DNA of 64,000 bases from Lepisosteus oculatus (GCF_040954835.1 NC_090699.1:14935817-14999816); one strand, 5' to 3'; positions 10,111-22,114 are shown, numbered from the stretch's first letter. Made by a program: numbers and translations. The notes: a model not told the origin generated them from the sequence alone.

Positions 10111-11463
10111 GTCAACAGTCACTGATAAATTCACTCACACTGCCCACCTGGGACTCCTGATCTTCTCCAGGTTTCTGAAGTTGCTGTCTTGTGGGATTCT
10201 GTCGACTTCCTCTTGTACAGCCTAGACAAACCCATGCCTGTTCACTGGTCTCTGAGCCCAATCAGCCACAGTTCACCCCATACCATCCCAGCAGTGGTGA
10301 ATGACACAGCTACTTTAATTGTGCTGATTAAAAGTGGGGATCAGTAGGGCTTTTCACTGGTCTCTGAGTCCTGGAGGCCCATCGGGATAGCAGTGTATGA
10401 AGGGTCCTCTCATAGTTCACTTGAACCACAGCAATGCAGTGTGTGCAAGGTAACAGCTGTGCTTTTGAGTTTGCAAGTAAATATTTTAATGTAATCAAGT
10501 CTTAAAGCCTTACCCCTTCCAGTGGAGGAATAACTGCTGATCAAGGTCATAAAAAGACAAGTTTAAGTCTTTAATTATTAAGTTTTTTATCCTTCTCTCC
10601 GGTGAGGAAGTTTGGAGTTAAGAGATCTGATGAAATTAGTTATAAAGGGATGATGTGGAGCTGTTAACTGTAAAAATTCCTTAGCTACAGTACTTTGATG
10701 TTGTTGTCAGAAAGGGTAATTTGTTATTTGAGGGAGAAAATGGTACAAAGCATTAGTTTCCTCGAAAATTATTGTAAACATTTTTTAGTGTTACTCTCGG
10801 TGGTGTTGGAGTCCAAGGAGAGTGTTAAATTTCAGGCAAAATCCTTTAGGAATGATGTTGTAATGACGACATCTGTAAAGTAATAGGCGGGGGTTAGAAA
10901 GCCTAGTTTTGAAAAAGATCGCTGAGAAGAGCTGGTTTAGTGAGAGAAGGGGTCACGTAGTCCAGGGAGGAGGAGAAGGAATGATAAAGGGATTTAGTAA
11001 ACGATTTAGAGGAAGGCACATATGATATATGTGTATATATGTATACTGTACTGTATGAACCGTGATCTATGCATGAAAGAAAAATAAATGAAAAGGGTTC
11101 ATTTATATTTTATAAATACATCTCTGCAATGATACTGATTGCACTGCAGTAGGTCAGAAAGATCATGAAATCTGCTGGGTGGCAGCTGTGTGCTGGAGTC
11201 TGGTTGTGAGAGTGTGGAGCTCTGCTTTTGTAGAAGGTCTCCTTCTCACAATACAGAAAGCTGTAACAATAACATTATTATTACTTGCATTTGCATCATC
11301 ATATCTGCTGTTTCATTTGAATCTACGCTTAGTGGAAATATGTAGAATGTAGGTCACAATGGCTAATCACACCTGCTAAACACACAGAAGTGAGATTAAG
11401 AACTTGTAAGTAGGAACTTAAACATATGGAACACAAGCAGTCTAACATTCAAACGGTATGTAC
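10111..11463 (+). pseudogene. headless PYD-B30.2 paralog: 5' flank and intron pieces without the PYD exon
   Basis: 10,120-10,480 matches the conserved block upstream of the other genes. 11,040-11,230 matches intron 1 (compare 4,450-4,630). 11,240-11,460 matches the intron after the DELPRLL exon (compare 6,120-6,360). The PYD exon, the acidic exon and the DELPRLL exon that should lie between are absent. A broken Ty3-like element then cuts the remnant off. The open frame at 10,695-10,883 has no PYD features. Confidence 0.6.
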
Positions 11464-13623
11464 TGTGGTGCCTCCGGGGGAAAGGAAATTGTGGATTACG
11501 CTCCAGGTATCCGAAGGCGATACCTCTACGTAGGGCCGTCAGCACCAGCATCGCTAAGGAGATGGTAAATCTCTTCACCTGTTTTGGCTTGCCGAAAGAA
11601 ATATTAACTGACCAAGGAACTCAGTTCACTTCACACCTGATGCAAGAGAAAGCTAAACTCCTGAACATAAAATTCCTGAGAGCTTCAGTACAGCATCCAC
11701 AAACAGACGGGCTGGTGGAGAGATTTTAATAAAACCCAGAAGCAGATGCTGAAAAAGGTCTTGCAAGCCGACAGGAAAGACTGGGACTTAATCCTCCCTC
11801 TCCTGATATTTGCCATCCGAGAGGTACCCCAAGCCTCCACAGGGTTCTCCCCCTTCGAGTTATTATATGGTAGACAACCCCGAGAAATCTTGCATGTCGC
11901 CTGAGAAGTTTGGGAGTCACAGGGATTGTCGTCCCACAATGTGCTCGATTATGTCCATTCCCTTCAGGACAGGCTTGCACCACTAATGGGGGATCACCTA
12001 CAGCGAGTGCAAGGCAGACAAAAGGAGTGCTATGATCGTTCAGTGCAGCAAAGGATCTTTCTCCCTGGGAATCGTGTAATGCTGCTACTGCCCTCACCAG
12101 AGTGCAAGCTTTACGGGAGATGGCAGGGACCCTACGAAATCCGCGAACGGACCGAGCCAGTCACATACAGGGTATACCATCCGGACCACCGTAAAAAAGA
12201 TATACCACGTGAACGCCCTGAAACCTTGGAGAGAACCCCATGTGGAGGAGACAGTCCCTGCATTGCTGGCCAGTGACTCTACCTCCTCTACCGTGGATAT
12301 AATTTCTCTCTCTCCAAATCTCTCCCCCCCAGGATGTTGGAGCTGACGTCATCGAGGAAAGCCACAGGCCCTGGTCCAGGCCTGTTGTGCTCACCCCGAA
12401 GCCTGACGGTTCCTGGCGTTTCTGCAATGACGTCTCCCGTTTTGATGCCTACCCAATGCCCCGGATAGATGAGCTCCTGGAGAAGCTGGGCAAGGCCAAA
12501 TTTATTACCACCTTAGACCTTACAAAAGGTAATTGGTAAATCCCCCTGTCGAGCCCAACAAAGCCGAAGACCGCTTTTTCGACTCCTATGGGGCTTTACC
12601 AGTACAATGTGTCGCCCTTCGGTCTCCATGGAGCCCCCGCCATCTTTCAACGCCTGATAGAGGCCACCCGGGACTGGACGATACCAAAATCGAAGACCCA
12701 AATCAAGGCTTTCCTGGGGCTTTTAAATTATTAAGGCCGGTTTATTCCCAGCCTTGCCGAGAGGGCTGCACCCCTGACCGATTTCACGCGCACGGCAGCT
12801 CCCCAGACTGTGCGCTGGACCCAGGAAGCGGCTAAAGCCTTTAGTAACCGCAATGTCGCTTTATGCCAGGATCCAGTCCAGGGTCCCTACCTTTCAACAG
12901 AGGTTCATCCTTCAAACAGATGTCTCCGAAAAGGGCATAGGGGCAGTCCTATCTCAAGACTTTAATGGCGAAGAACATCCTGTCCTATACTTGAGCAGAA
13001 AGCTACTGTCCCGGGAGCATAAATATGCTGTCGTGTAGAAGGAGTGTCTGGCGGTCAAGTGGGCAATCGAAACACTGAGGTATTACCTGTTGGGCAGGGA
13101 ATTCACCCTCATTATAGATCATGCACCGCTCACCTGGATGAAGTCTAACAAAGAGAAAAATGCCCTGGTGACCAGGTGGTTCCTTGCCCTACAACCTTAT
13201 CGTTTCGTGGTACAACACCGGGCGGGGATTGCCCACCGAAACGCGGATGCCCTCTTCCGACAACATCAATTGGACGCTTAGGGGATCCCCTCCAAGCTGA
13301 GGGGGAGGGTATGTGACAGTGGAACACACCTCCCACTGCAATTCCTACTCTGCGGCACGTGGGAATGCGCAGCTTCCACACCTAACGCTAATAGCGCTGC
13401 GATTTAAGATCCCCACGCGCCCGCAGACAGCGTTCATGGTAGAACTGATTGTGTTCCCCCTCACTGGCGATACAAACTAATTTCTCCACTCAGAGAGAGG
13501 TTTCTTTCCTGTAGCAGAGAACTGATACCTCTGCAGACGTCTACACACTGGCACACCGCATGGAAGACAGCACGCGCTCTGCCGGTGCTCAGGCAGCATC
13601 CTTACTCTACTGACACTATCACA
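11464..13623 (+). mobile_element. broken Ty3/gypsy-type element, integrase before reverse transcriptase (Gmr1-like), copy 1
   Basis: This 5'-truncated fossil runs from mid-integrase to a 3' LTR. Parts in order: integrase core and C-terminus (about 11,464-12,285; DQGTQFTS, QHPQTDGLVERF), reverse transcriptase fragment (about 12,330-12,850), RNase H (about 12,850-13,280; TLIIDHAPLTW, RNADAL), a purine-rich tract, then an LTR at 13,312-13,623 (TGTGACAG...TATCACA). Integrase upstream of RT is unlike standard gypsy and matches the Gmr1 group known from fish. No 5' LTR is seen. It carries several breaks. It predates the array duplication because all repeat copies share it. Confidence 0.75.
13312..13623 (+). 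repeat. 3' LTR of the Ty3-like fossil, copy 1
   Basis: 312 bp beginning TGTGACAG directly after a G-rich polypurine tract and ending TATCACA, so it has TG...CA ends with a short terminal inverted repeat. Confidence 0.65.
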
Positions 13624-14640
13624 ATATGATTCCAAAAAGAGTAAACAAACACACACAATATACATATATATACACTCAGTTTATTTCAGCCCTTCCTTCT
13701 TTGTCTGTACGTCTGCTCTAGCTCTGAATGCCTCATCTTATTATGAGATTGTTGCTTCTATCCCACACCCGGGCAAACAGAGGAACAAAATTGCAGAATT
13801 GTTACTCTCGCACTAGCGGCACAGCGCTTGAACTTGCAGGTCAAAGTCAACGTGCATGGTCACGTGATCACAGTGCTCTAAAAGCTTTCAGAAACTGACA
13901 CCTCACCTCTGTGCTATTCTGTGTGTAAAATATTTACCTTTATAGCGCTTTTATTGTCCTGTTAACCTTCATTTGTCTTGTTTCATGCTTGTTTCATGTG
14001 TTTTTTTCTTTATAGTTTTTCTATGTAATTTATCAGTGTACCTCAATAAAATAATGAAGATAAATATTCATAAAAATGTATTTTTCCATCTTAGTCATGA
14101 GGTTTATTGCTAATGACAAGCTAGCTTGTGGTTAATATGAAAAGGCTGTAACAAAGAGGAAAGCAGACTGAAGATACCACAAATGAAACAGAAACACTGA
14201 CACCTCACCTCCATGCTTCTTGTGTGAGCTAAAAATTGGTTCTTCAAAATTGTCTGTACAGCAAATGCAGATACTTCTATCAAAAGTATTACAATACAGC
14301 ACCTTTAAAATGTTTTTAAAATGTAGAGGAAAATATACATTGCAAGTATAGTGACAAGGCCTATTATTGCACCTAGATTAAGTGTTATTAAAGAGTTCTA
14401 GTAAGGTTTGCATGCCCTGACCTGCAGCCTGTTGCTGGTCACAGGAATGTTTCTAAAGAGGAGCCTCTCTGTGATCTCAGCTGCAGGATGATCTAATGGT
14501 CTTTGCATGTGGGAAGTGAGGAAGATGAGTTTTTGTCATCTGGATAAGGATCTTTCCTAGGACAATCCAGATCCAGTTGTCCATACTCCCTAAAATGGAT
14601 GTTCATTGCTAGCTCCTGGATGTCCAGCAGAGAGCCATAG
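13624..14640. repeat. decayed 3' flank of a lost array member
   Basis: 13,960-14,110 matches 27,455-27,580 downstream of gene 2, and 14,225-14,370 matches 9,830-9,960 downstream of gene 1. This is leftover flank of a deleted copy. The rest shows nothing recognisable. From about 13.9 kb the 26,053-bp repeat becomes almost exact. Confidence 0.5.
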
Positions 14641-14905
14641 ACATAAGATCACTTTATTGGCCATAGACAATTTCTTGCATTAGGAATTCTCTTCACAGAC
14701 CCCAGCTTGCTCTCCATGAGACACACAGACAGGGAGAGAAGCTTGGGGTCAGAGTACAGGGTCAGCCATTGTATAGAACCCCGGGACCAGCTGGGATTAG
14801 AAGCCCAACAGAGTAGGATTCCTCTGCCAGCCACAGGATTTGAACCGGCAACCTTCCAGCCACAGGCACAGATCGTTAACCACAGTGGCACCACTCCAAC
14901 CTCTC
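14641..14905 (-). mobile_element. tRNA-derived SINE, antisense
   Basis: Read on the minus strand it starts with an A-box-like region, has a pol III B box GGTTCAAATCC (14,836-14,846) and ends with CAATAAAGTGATCTTA. A related head lies in plus orientation at 16,490-16,625. Open frames on both strands here are artefacts. Confidence 0.7.
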
Positions 14906-15625
14906 TTAGCTCCCCACATCTTGGCTGGACATAATCTTAAAAGTACAAGCCATGGTCAACCATCCAACAAGATGACCAACCAATCAGGGTTCCCCTGAGG
15001 GGAATGGGGACCACCTGGTAGCTTCTTGACCAATCACCAACTATCCCTCCCCGAGAGGGCATTCCTACCTTTTTCATTGTGTTCACCAGCCTTATTTATC
15101 CCAGCTGTTTCCTATCCCCGTTTCCCTATTTAAGCCTGGTGTCTCCATAGTTTAGGGCTCAGCTGTAGAAGACGGACGTCTGAAGGCCCACCTACCTGAG
15201 GGCAAGGCCTTTTCCCCAGACGTCCTGACCTACTGAGTCCGGGGCTCGGAGAGCCCTGTCCCATTATGGTTTTAACCCTTCGTGTTCCTGGTCCCACTTC
15301 CCTGTCCCTTTAATTTAGCTCGCTTTAATTGTCTTCTTCTCTGTTGGATCTCCAGGCACCCGAACCTTGGACTGTGCCCTGATTTCCCCCATTGGATTTC
15401 TTTTCGGACTTGTTCGCCTGCACTCCCCCCATGCACCAGATCACAGTCTTCACCGCCCCCCTGTCCGTCATCCCATCCATTCCTCACCGTGTCTTCTCTG
15501 ATGTCATTCTCCAGACATTTCCAGATTATACCGTCATGTATAGGGTCTTTCATAGCACGCTTTGTGGGAGTCAGAACTGCCTGTATTTTCCCCAGTTAAA
15601 AAGCTGTGCAACACCATTAACTTTC
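14906..15625. other. unassigned, LTR-like sequence
   Basis: GC-rich, pyrimidine-rich sequence with CCAATCA boxes and a TATTTAAG (about 15,126) followed by open frames such as 15,282-15,599 without recognisable domains. The layout resembles an LTR promoter, but no paired termini were found. It ends with CTTTC at 15,621-15,625, directly before a solo LTR. Confidence 0.3.
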
Positions 15626-16102
15626 TGTCACGATTGTAGTCCCTCCTCCTTAAGGGCGCTCCAGCTCTTTCACTTCGGACCTGATTTTGTGCACCTGCCC
15701 CTTGTTCCAGCCTCCTTCCCGTCCCCCTTAAAAGCCAGACACCCACTCAGTTCGGGGCTCTGCATCTGATTCCCATATCGTGCGACCCTGTAATCGCCTG
15801 GCTCCGTCATGTTTTTAAGTTTCCGTTCCCTCTGCTGGTTCCGACCTGGTTCCTGTTTTTAACCCGTCTGTCTCGTATGGATCGCCTGGCTTTTGGACTT
15901 TTGCCCTGTCTTTTGGATTTTCCGTTCGTCTCATCCTTGGGCTGTTTGCCCCGGACTCACACCCCTGGACACCTGCGCACTTTGAACACGCCCCCCCACC
16001 CATATATATTCCTGAATCCTGCATGACTTTTTCCTAGTGTTTCCTCACTCCACCCCGGATTGTGTCATCTGCATAGGGTCTGGAAAGAACTGTTCCGTAA
16101 CA
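15626..16102 (+). mobile_element. solo LTR, left of a reciprocal pair
   Basis: A 477-bp LTR starting TGTCACGATTG and ending CCGTAACA, with no internal region. The left flank is CTTTC and the right flank is ATGTA, so it lacks a matching target duplication. The related LTR at 19,493 has the same two flanks swapped. Confidence 0.75.
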
Positions 16103-16107
16103 ATGTA

Positions 16108-16470
16108 TACATCCATCAATTTATGAACCTCTTTATCCAGTATAGGGTTAGCCAGTGGCGGACCAGAGCCTATCCTGGCAAGCAATGGGTGCAAGGCAGG
16201 GTACACCCAGGAGTCTCTGGGTATTTTCTGGCTTGAGCCCTGGGCTTGGCTTGCTCAGCCCCGTTAGTGAATCCGTCTGTGGATGGACGTGAGGCAGGGT
16301 TCACCCTGGACAAAACACCAGATCTTCACTGGGGTTCTCTCACACTCGCATCAGGGCCAATTAGCTTACTAGCGTGTCTGTGGCCTGTGGCCTGTGGCCT
16401 GTGGGAGCGAACCCATGCGAGCGTGGGGAAAGATGAAACCAGGGTCCTGCCGCTGTGAGGTATCAATGCG
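16108..16470 (-). mobile_element. fish SINE with L2-like tail, antisense
   Basis: On the minus strand it carries the same tail as 17,283-17,565: CTTGCCAGGATAGGCTC, GGATAAAGAGG and ending at TTGATGGATG. A GTGGCCT triplication lies near 16,380-16,402. The family name is uncertain. Confidence 0.6.
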
Positions 16471-16489
16471 GTAGGGTGGCTAGTGGGGT

Positions 16490-16625
16490 GGTGTGGTGGC
16501 TCTGTGGCTCAGGATCTGTGCCTGTGGCTGGAAGGTTGCTGGTTCATAGCAGAGGAATCCTACGCCACTGGGCCCCTGAGCGAGGCCCTTAACCCCAGCT
16601 GCTCCAGGGGTGCTGTATAAATGAC
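16490..16625 (+). mobile_element. tRNA-derived SINE head
   Basis: It contains GTGGCTCAGGATCTGTGCC, GGCTGGAAGGTTGCTGGTTC and GAGCGAGGCCCTTAACCCC, matching the tRNA-related part and body of the minus-strand SINE near 14.7 kb. The tail is lost. Confidence 0.65.
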
Positions 16626-17282
16626 TGACCAGCAAAGGGTTTGATACTTTGAGACCCAAGTGTCCATGCTTTTCTAATATACAGTATTTTCTCTTTTAAT
16701 GATTTGTCTGATTTGTCTGATTTTGTGTTCTCTTTTTCTTTCAGAAAAATGCAGACCTGAAGGTGAGGAGAAAGGCCACTGCACCACTTTGGCTGCACCC
16801 ACACAAAAACCCACACAAAAAATCGTTCTGGCAACCTCAAATAACACTGCATGTAGTTGCCAGCGATATTACACTACCACAGTTTGTGCACGGTTTGTAT
16901 AGAGAGAGTTTCAAGTCAGAAGATCTTGTTCCAGTTTATATGGTGAATATATTGGTAGATAATCAGCTGCTAATTCTTTGGCAAGCCATTCAAATTAGCT
17001 ACTAATTAATTGTATTTGAAGACTGAAGGCTATCACGGCAAAGTTATAAAAAAGTTATATTAATGCTACCAATTAAAGAAGGCAAACCCATAGGATTCCA
17101 GTACTGAGTTGGTATATTGCAACTAGACACTTGGAACCCATCATATTGGTATGGCATTCTTGTTCCAGCTGTTGCAGCTGCTGTCTGAAGGTGATCACGG
17201 AGATTTGAGGTCCCGCTCCTTACTGGTGGATGTCTTGAGCTTGCACTTTCATTGATATTATGACATTATGATTGGCATCATC

Positions 17283-17565
17283 ATGGTGGCACAGTGGCGA
17301 GCACTGGGGCCTTGAGTTCAATTCCTGGAGTGCTGTCTGTGTGGAGTTTGCATGTTCTACCTGTGTTCGTGTGATTTTCCTCCAGGTGCTCTGAATTCCT
17401 CCCACATTTCAAAGACATGCTGTTATGTGGATTGACTACTAGGAAAAATTGGCCATGGCATCCAGTCCAGGGTGTGCCTCACTGTGTGCCCGTTGCTTGC
17501 TGGGATAGCTTCTAGCCTCCCCGTGACCCTGGATCGGATAAAACAGAAAACGGTGGGATGGATTG
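17283..17565 (+). mobile_element. fish SINE with L2-like tail, sense
   Basis: Contains GGTGGCACAGTGGCGAGCAC (A-box region), GAGTTCAATTCCTGG (B-box region), GTGGAGTTTGCATGTTCT and a GATGGATTGG end. It is a widely spread fish repeat type inside the pseudogene intron. Confidence 0.65.
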
Positions 17566-18029
17566 GCATGTCAGAAGTGCATTCTGTTGCAATCAAATGT
17601 TGATTGTGGTTTTCATTTATACAAGCAGAGTAGAGATTTTCACACAGTCTGAAAGTCAAACAAGACACTCCCTGTTCTTACGCCAAAAGGCAAACAAAGC
17701 AGAAGACCTTAAAGGGACTGCAGATGCCTCAGCAGCTCAAGTACCAAAGCCGAGCTCAGGAGGTCGCAGTGCAACAGCTTCCTTGTGAACATTTGGAAGA
17801 GGCCTGGCACACATACAGTATTTTCCACTAACTGTATAACAATCTACAGGATGTAAAAGTGAAATGGGTGTCCAGTTCAGTGCTAAATGTGCTTCTTTCC
17901 CTGAACTGCTTCAGTGTCCTACAGTTAGCCAGCTCAATAGAGGGTAATGAGGAACATGTTAATTTAATCACTACCAGTAGTTTTGCACTGAAGGCACATA
18001 CTGTACGGCCCTCCTGTTTCTTTTCCTTT

Positions 18030-18090
18030 TTCATCCTTCTCTTTTCAGCATGGATAAAACCTATTACTTGTTCCTTTACTGGACTGACGT
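18030..18090 (+). mobile_element. remnant of the Penelope-like tail
   Basis: TTTTCAGCATGGATAAAACC then TATTACTTGTTCCTTTAC matches the end of the tails near 2 kb. The hammerhead-like core is absent. Confidence 0.5.
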
Positions 18091-19492
18091 CTGTCTGATG
18101 TGTGACGTCAATATCTATTTTCATTACAGCCCCCATATTTAGAACCCCACAATAATGGGAGGTAGGCAGAAGAACAAGGAGAATTTTACTCTTAATTCTC
18201 TATTTTTTTTCCCCCAGAATTCAAGAGGATGCGAAAGCATGCGGGTGAGGCTATTTTATTTTCAGATATGTAGTACTTAAGAAAGAATCAAACAGTGTCG
18301 CAGTGTCATCTCACTGCCTCACAGCTCTGGCGTTTGATTACAGCAGTTTTAATACATCACTGTTCAATTCTCAGTTTCTGAAGATTTGGAAACATTTCAT
18401 GAAAGTTAATGAAGCAGGTGCTTAGATAAGTTATGAAAATATGATTTCCAACAAGAACTCTGATTGGGAACACGTTAGTTGAACTGTTACACTTTATTCA
18501 CGTGGAAAAACACAATCTGAAGTTGGAATAAATTGGAATTCATGGCTACTGGCCCCAAAACACTTGTTACTTTTTAAACATTTTTTTATGTTTTATTCTT
18601 GACCACGGCATTGGTTTTCATTCTTGATCGGCCTTTATTTGATTCCAGCACACTTTGAATAATAAGACGGGAAAAGAAATCCCACTCCTTTCAAGAAGAA
18701 ATCCTCAAAAAAATGAAGGCAAGCAGGTGTGATGGGAGGCTTACATCAGCTCAAAGAGAAATAAACGGTCATGTAAACAGAGCATGGCGTACATGTGTCT
18801 TTAACAATGTTGTGAACACTTCTTACTCTGGGATCAGCCCTGCCGCCATCACTATAGGCATTTTATTCATGTTGGGGTGGAGAATCTGTTCACTGTGGAA
18901 ATAAATGCAAAGAGTATTTAGCACATGGTGAATTGGTCATTAGCGGCCAGTTCAAGGTGCACAACATGCACGATTATTCATTCCTGCAGTTACATCCCTT
19001 TCTTAGTAAAAGGTGAGATAATTTTGTGCTCCATTTCTCGATGATATTCATCACTCCCCAATTATAAAAATCTGTTTAATCTCCTCACTCACTTTACACA
19101 GTTCAATTTAAGTTAAAAAAATGAAAGATTTCATGTGCTCATATGCTGAATGAGATCAATATTTTTCTTTGCCACTTTCTTTGCCAGTTGATGTGACTCT
19201 GGACGCCGAAACAGCCCATCCCCACCTCGTCCTGTACAACGGTGGCAAAAAAGTCAGACATGGTTTTAACAGCTATCTTTGGCACAGTAAGACTGTGATG
19301 GATTTTGAGCTTCAGGTTTATGTGCATGTCTGCCCTCCCATAACCAGTACAGTGCTCCTCCTCTAACAGAGCTTACCCATCTGTACGGATCTGGAATCTC
19401 ACAGATCCCTGAAGCACTTCACTTCCAATTCATGTTTAAGTAGTAATAACCTAGCTAGATGAATGACATGCTCTTTCAACCCCATTAATGTA

Positions 19493-19974
19493 TGTCACGA
19501 TTGTAGTCCCTCCTCCTTAAGGGCGCTCCAGCTCTTTCACTTCGGACCTGATTTTGTGCACCTGCCCCTTGTTCCAGCCTCCTTCCCGTCCCCCTTAAAA
19601 ACCAGACACCCACTCAGTTCGAGGCTCTGCATCTGATTCCCATATCATGCGAGCCCGGGACCTGTAATCGCCTGGCTACATTATGTTTTTAAGTTTCTGT
19701 TCCTGTTCTTGTTCTCCCTGCCGGTTCCGACCCGGTTCCTGTTTTTAACCTGTCTGTTCTCGGATGGACCGCCCGGCTTTGGACTTTGCCTGTTTTTTGA
19801 TTCCCCGTCTGGATTACCTCTGAATGGTTTGCTCCGGACACATCCTCCTGGACGCCTGCGCACCTTGGACAGGCCCCCCCGTATTCATTCCTGATTCCTG
19901 CATGACTTTTTCCTAGTGTTTCCTCACTCCACCCCGTCGTCCGCATAGTGTCTGGAAAGAACGGTTTCGTTATA
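19493..19974 (+). mobile_element. solo LTR, right of a reciprocal pair
   Basis: Same family and orientation as the LTR at 15,626. The left flank is ATGTA (19,488-19,492) and the right flank is CTTTC (19,975-19,979), the mirror of the first LTR. Confidence 0.75.
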
Positions 19975-19979
19975 CTTTC

Positions 19980-20609
19980 CCCCATCTCTCGGCCGAACTA
20001 ACTTGGCTGACTGACAACAGAACCACATTCCGGCCACACTTGTTGTCTAAACTTTGGGATTTAAACTTTTTTCGGAAGCTCCAAGTTTGAGAAAAACCCA
20101 GTACGTAAAGACAGAATTCTGCCCGAGGTCTAGCCTGTAGCAGCTACAGTAGCTTAATGTCAGCAGCAATACGGTTGGACTTGAATGTACTGTATCCGCT
20201 ATTTGGGGAGAAAATTGTGTTTCTATCACCCTGGCGTGACTACTAAAAAGTCACCGCCCTGGACATCATTGCAGTAGAGCATCATTGTGACTGACACAGT
20301 CAGCTCTTCTCCCATCCTTCTGTGCGGGAGTTACTAATCCATGTTTATGGATGAGTAAAATTTAATATTGATTGTTACTGTCCTTGAGAATTCAATTATT
20401 ATATAACACATATTAATACCAATTTAATTCACTTAAGCAGAAGGTTTTACTTATGAGAACCTGAATGTTGATGTGTTAATAAGACTGCAAGATAGTAGAA
20501 TAGAAGATAGTGAGAAGGAACTAGTGTAATTGATCTTGTACTGTATGTATTATCCTTGTTGTATGTACCATTTCTTCTAACATGCTATAGTTTGATAATT
20601 CTCATGTGA
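19980..20609. other. intergenic, distal flank of gene 2
   Basis: No gene is seen. From about 20,455 the sequence matches 27,955-28,080 upstream of gene 3, so the shared flank of the array begins there. Confidence 0.4.
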
Positions 20610-20935
20610 TGAGTGACAGGGATGTTGGAAAGGACAGACCATGGAGAGGCAGGAGAGCGAAAAGACCCTATGCGTAGCGGCGAGACGGGAAAAAGGCCTG
20701 GGCTCAGCTGTTCTGGAGAAGCCGTATGGAAACCTATGCCCTCAGGTAGCGGACGTGAGGCGACCTGGTGCTAGGCGGGTTTCAGGACATCCGAACGTCA
20801 ATGCTGAGACCCGGCAGACTGAAAGACCCGGAAATATATAGCCCCAGAGAGGGAGAAACACCGGAAGCACAACAGAGAACCGGAAATGAGAGACAGGACA
20901 GAGAAGGAGGGCCCCCTGGCTGCAGAGAGCATGAC
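20610..20935. mobile_element. CpG-rich insertion upstream of gene 2, unknown family
   Basis: Gene 3 has the uninterrupted sequence (about 28,070-28,095). Gene 2 carries about 320 bp of GC-rich DNA starting near GAGTGACAGGGATG and ending near GAGCATGACA. It looks like an inserted element, possibly an LTR fragment, but the ends and target duplication are not clear. Confidence 0.4.
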
Positions 20936-22114
20936 AACGAGTTGCCGTCTGTATCTAAGCCGACTCTCGTGTGTTTACCCCAAATGCTTTTATGTACACA
21001 TTGTTTCTGTATCAATAAATGTGTTCAGTGTGTTGTGAATCCTTCTGAAGACTCCTCGTTGTTCTGCTGATTGATTCCTAATCAAAACCATCAAACAGGT
21101 CTCCACTGGACTAATGTATATTTTAAGCATCCAAAGAACTCTTACAACTGCAACACACTCGAGGTAAATGGACTCCACAGATCAAAATTTGTCATCAGCA
21201 GGGTTGATCAACAAGTATTTCCTGTGAATGTCGGAGGTCAGAAGTGCGTGCCTGTGGTCACTGATAAATTCATACACACTCACTGTCCACCTGGAATTCC
21301 TGCTCTGCTCCAGGTTGATGATGGTGTCTTGTGGGATTCTGACACTTTCCTCTTGTACAGCTTGGACAAGCCCATGCCTGTTCACTGGTCTCTGAGCCCA
21401 AACAGCCACAGTTCACCCCAGATCACTCCAACAGTGATTACTGTCAGAGGTACATTAATTGTGAGAACTGCTCACTGGTGTCTGAGCCCTGCAGGCCCAT
21501 TGGGATGGCAGTGTATGAAGGGTCCACTCTTTTATAGCTCATTCGAACTACAGCAATGCAGTGTGTTTGCAAGGCAAAAGCAGTGCTTTTGAGTTTGAAA
21601 GTGATTTTCCTGTAATCGAGTTTCAAAGTCTAAGCATTCCAGTAGAGGAATAACTGCTGAGCAAATCATAAAAATGGCAAAGGTTCAGAGGCTGTCTTGT
21701 TTTTTGTCATACACTTTCCTGTGTTTTTGGAGGATTAACATTATTCAAGTCAATATGTTAGCATGTATTAAAATTGAAACTAGACTGAGGTTGTATTTTT
21801 TCTTCTACAATTTGAGCCATTTCATAAACAAACAGGTATAATAGAGTCGGTGTTATATAATGAATTGTAAGGGGCAGGACACACTGTTGGACTTTGTAAC
21901 ATGTAACAGTCTTGTACTTTATTTCACTGGAAAAATAGACTATTGTTTGTCATTGGAAGGAATTATGTAATACTTGTTTAATAGCATGCAAAGAAATGGA
22001 AACAGTAAAAAACCTGCTTATCATGTTCTTAAAGTTGAAAAAATAATCATTAAATTTAGGAAGTTATTTTAGTTTTTTTTTATTTTAGAAGTTATTTTAG
22101 GTAAGTAAACATTT
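20936..22114. repeat. distal 5' flank of gene 2
   Basis: Shared with genes 1 and 3, including the recurring block of about 330 bp (21,250-21,600). A 173-codon open frame (21,071-21,592) covers it, but the other copies do not keep that frame. Confidence 0.6.

Larger units (their letters stand above)
16745..19366 (+). pseudogene. three-exon remnant of a PYD-B30.2 paralog
   Basis: Three exon-like pieces with splice sites remain. 16,745-16,762 codes for EKCRPE. 18,218-18,244 codes for EFKRMRKHA. A truncated B30.2 start lies at 19,188 (VDVTLDAETAHPHLVL up to VRHG, about 31 residues), after which similarity is lost and the frame closes at 19,366. All keep phase 1. No PYD exon is present, and most of B30.2 is missing, so no functional product is expected. 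The remnant sits wholly between two LTRs whose inner flanks match (ATGTA), which suggests it arrived there as a unit. Confidence 0.7.

Noticed and set aside
15282-15769. Plus-strand open frames of about 105 and 125 codons
   Set aside because: Low-complexity, pyrimidine-rich LTR-like sequence with no domain; one runs into the solo LTR.
21071-21592. 173-codon open frame upstream of gene 2
   Set aside because: It covers the repeated flank block, but the frame is not kept in the other copies and has no recognisable domain or splice context.
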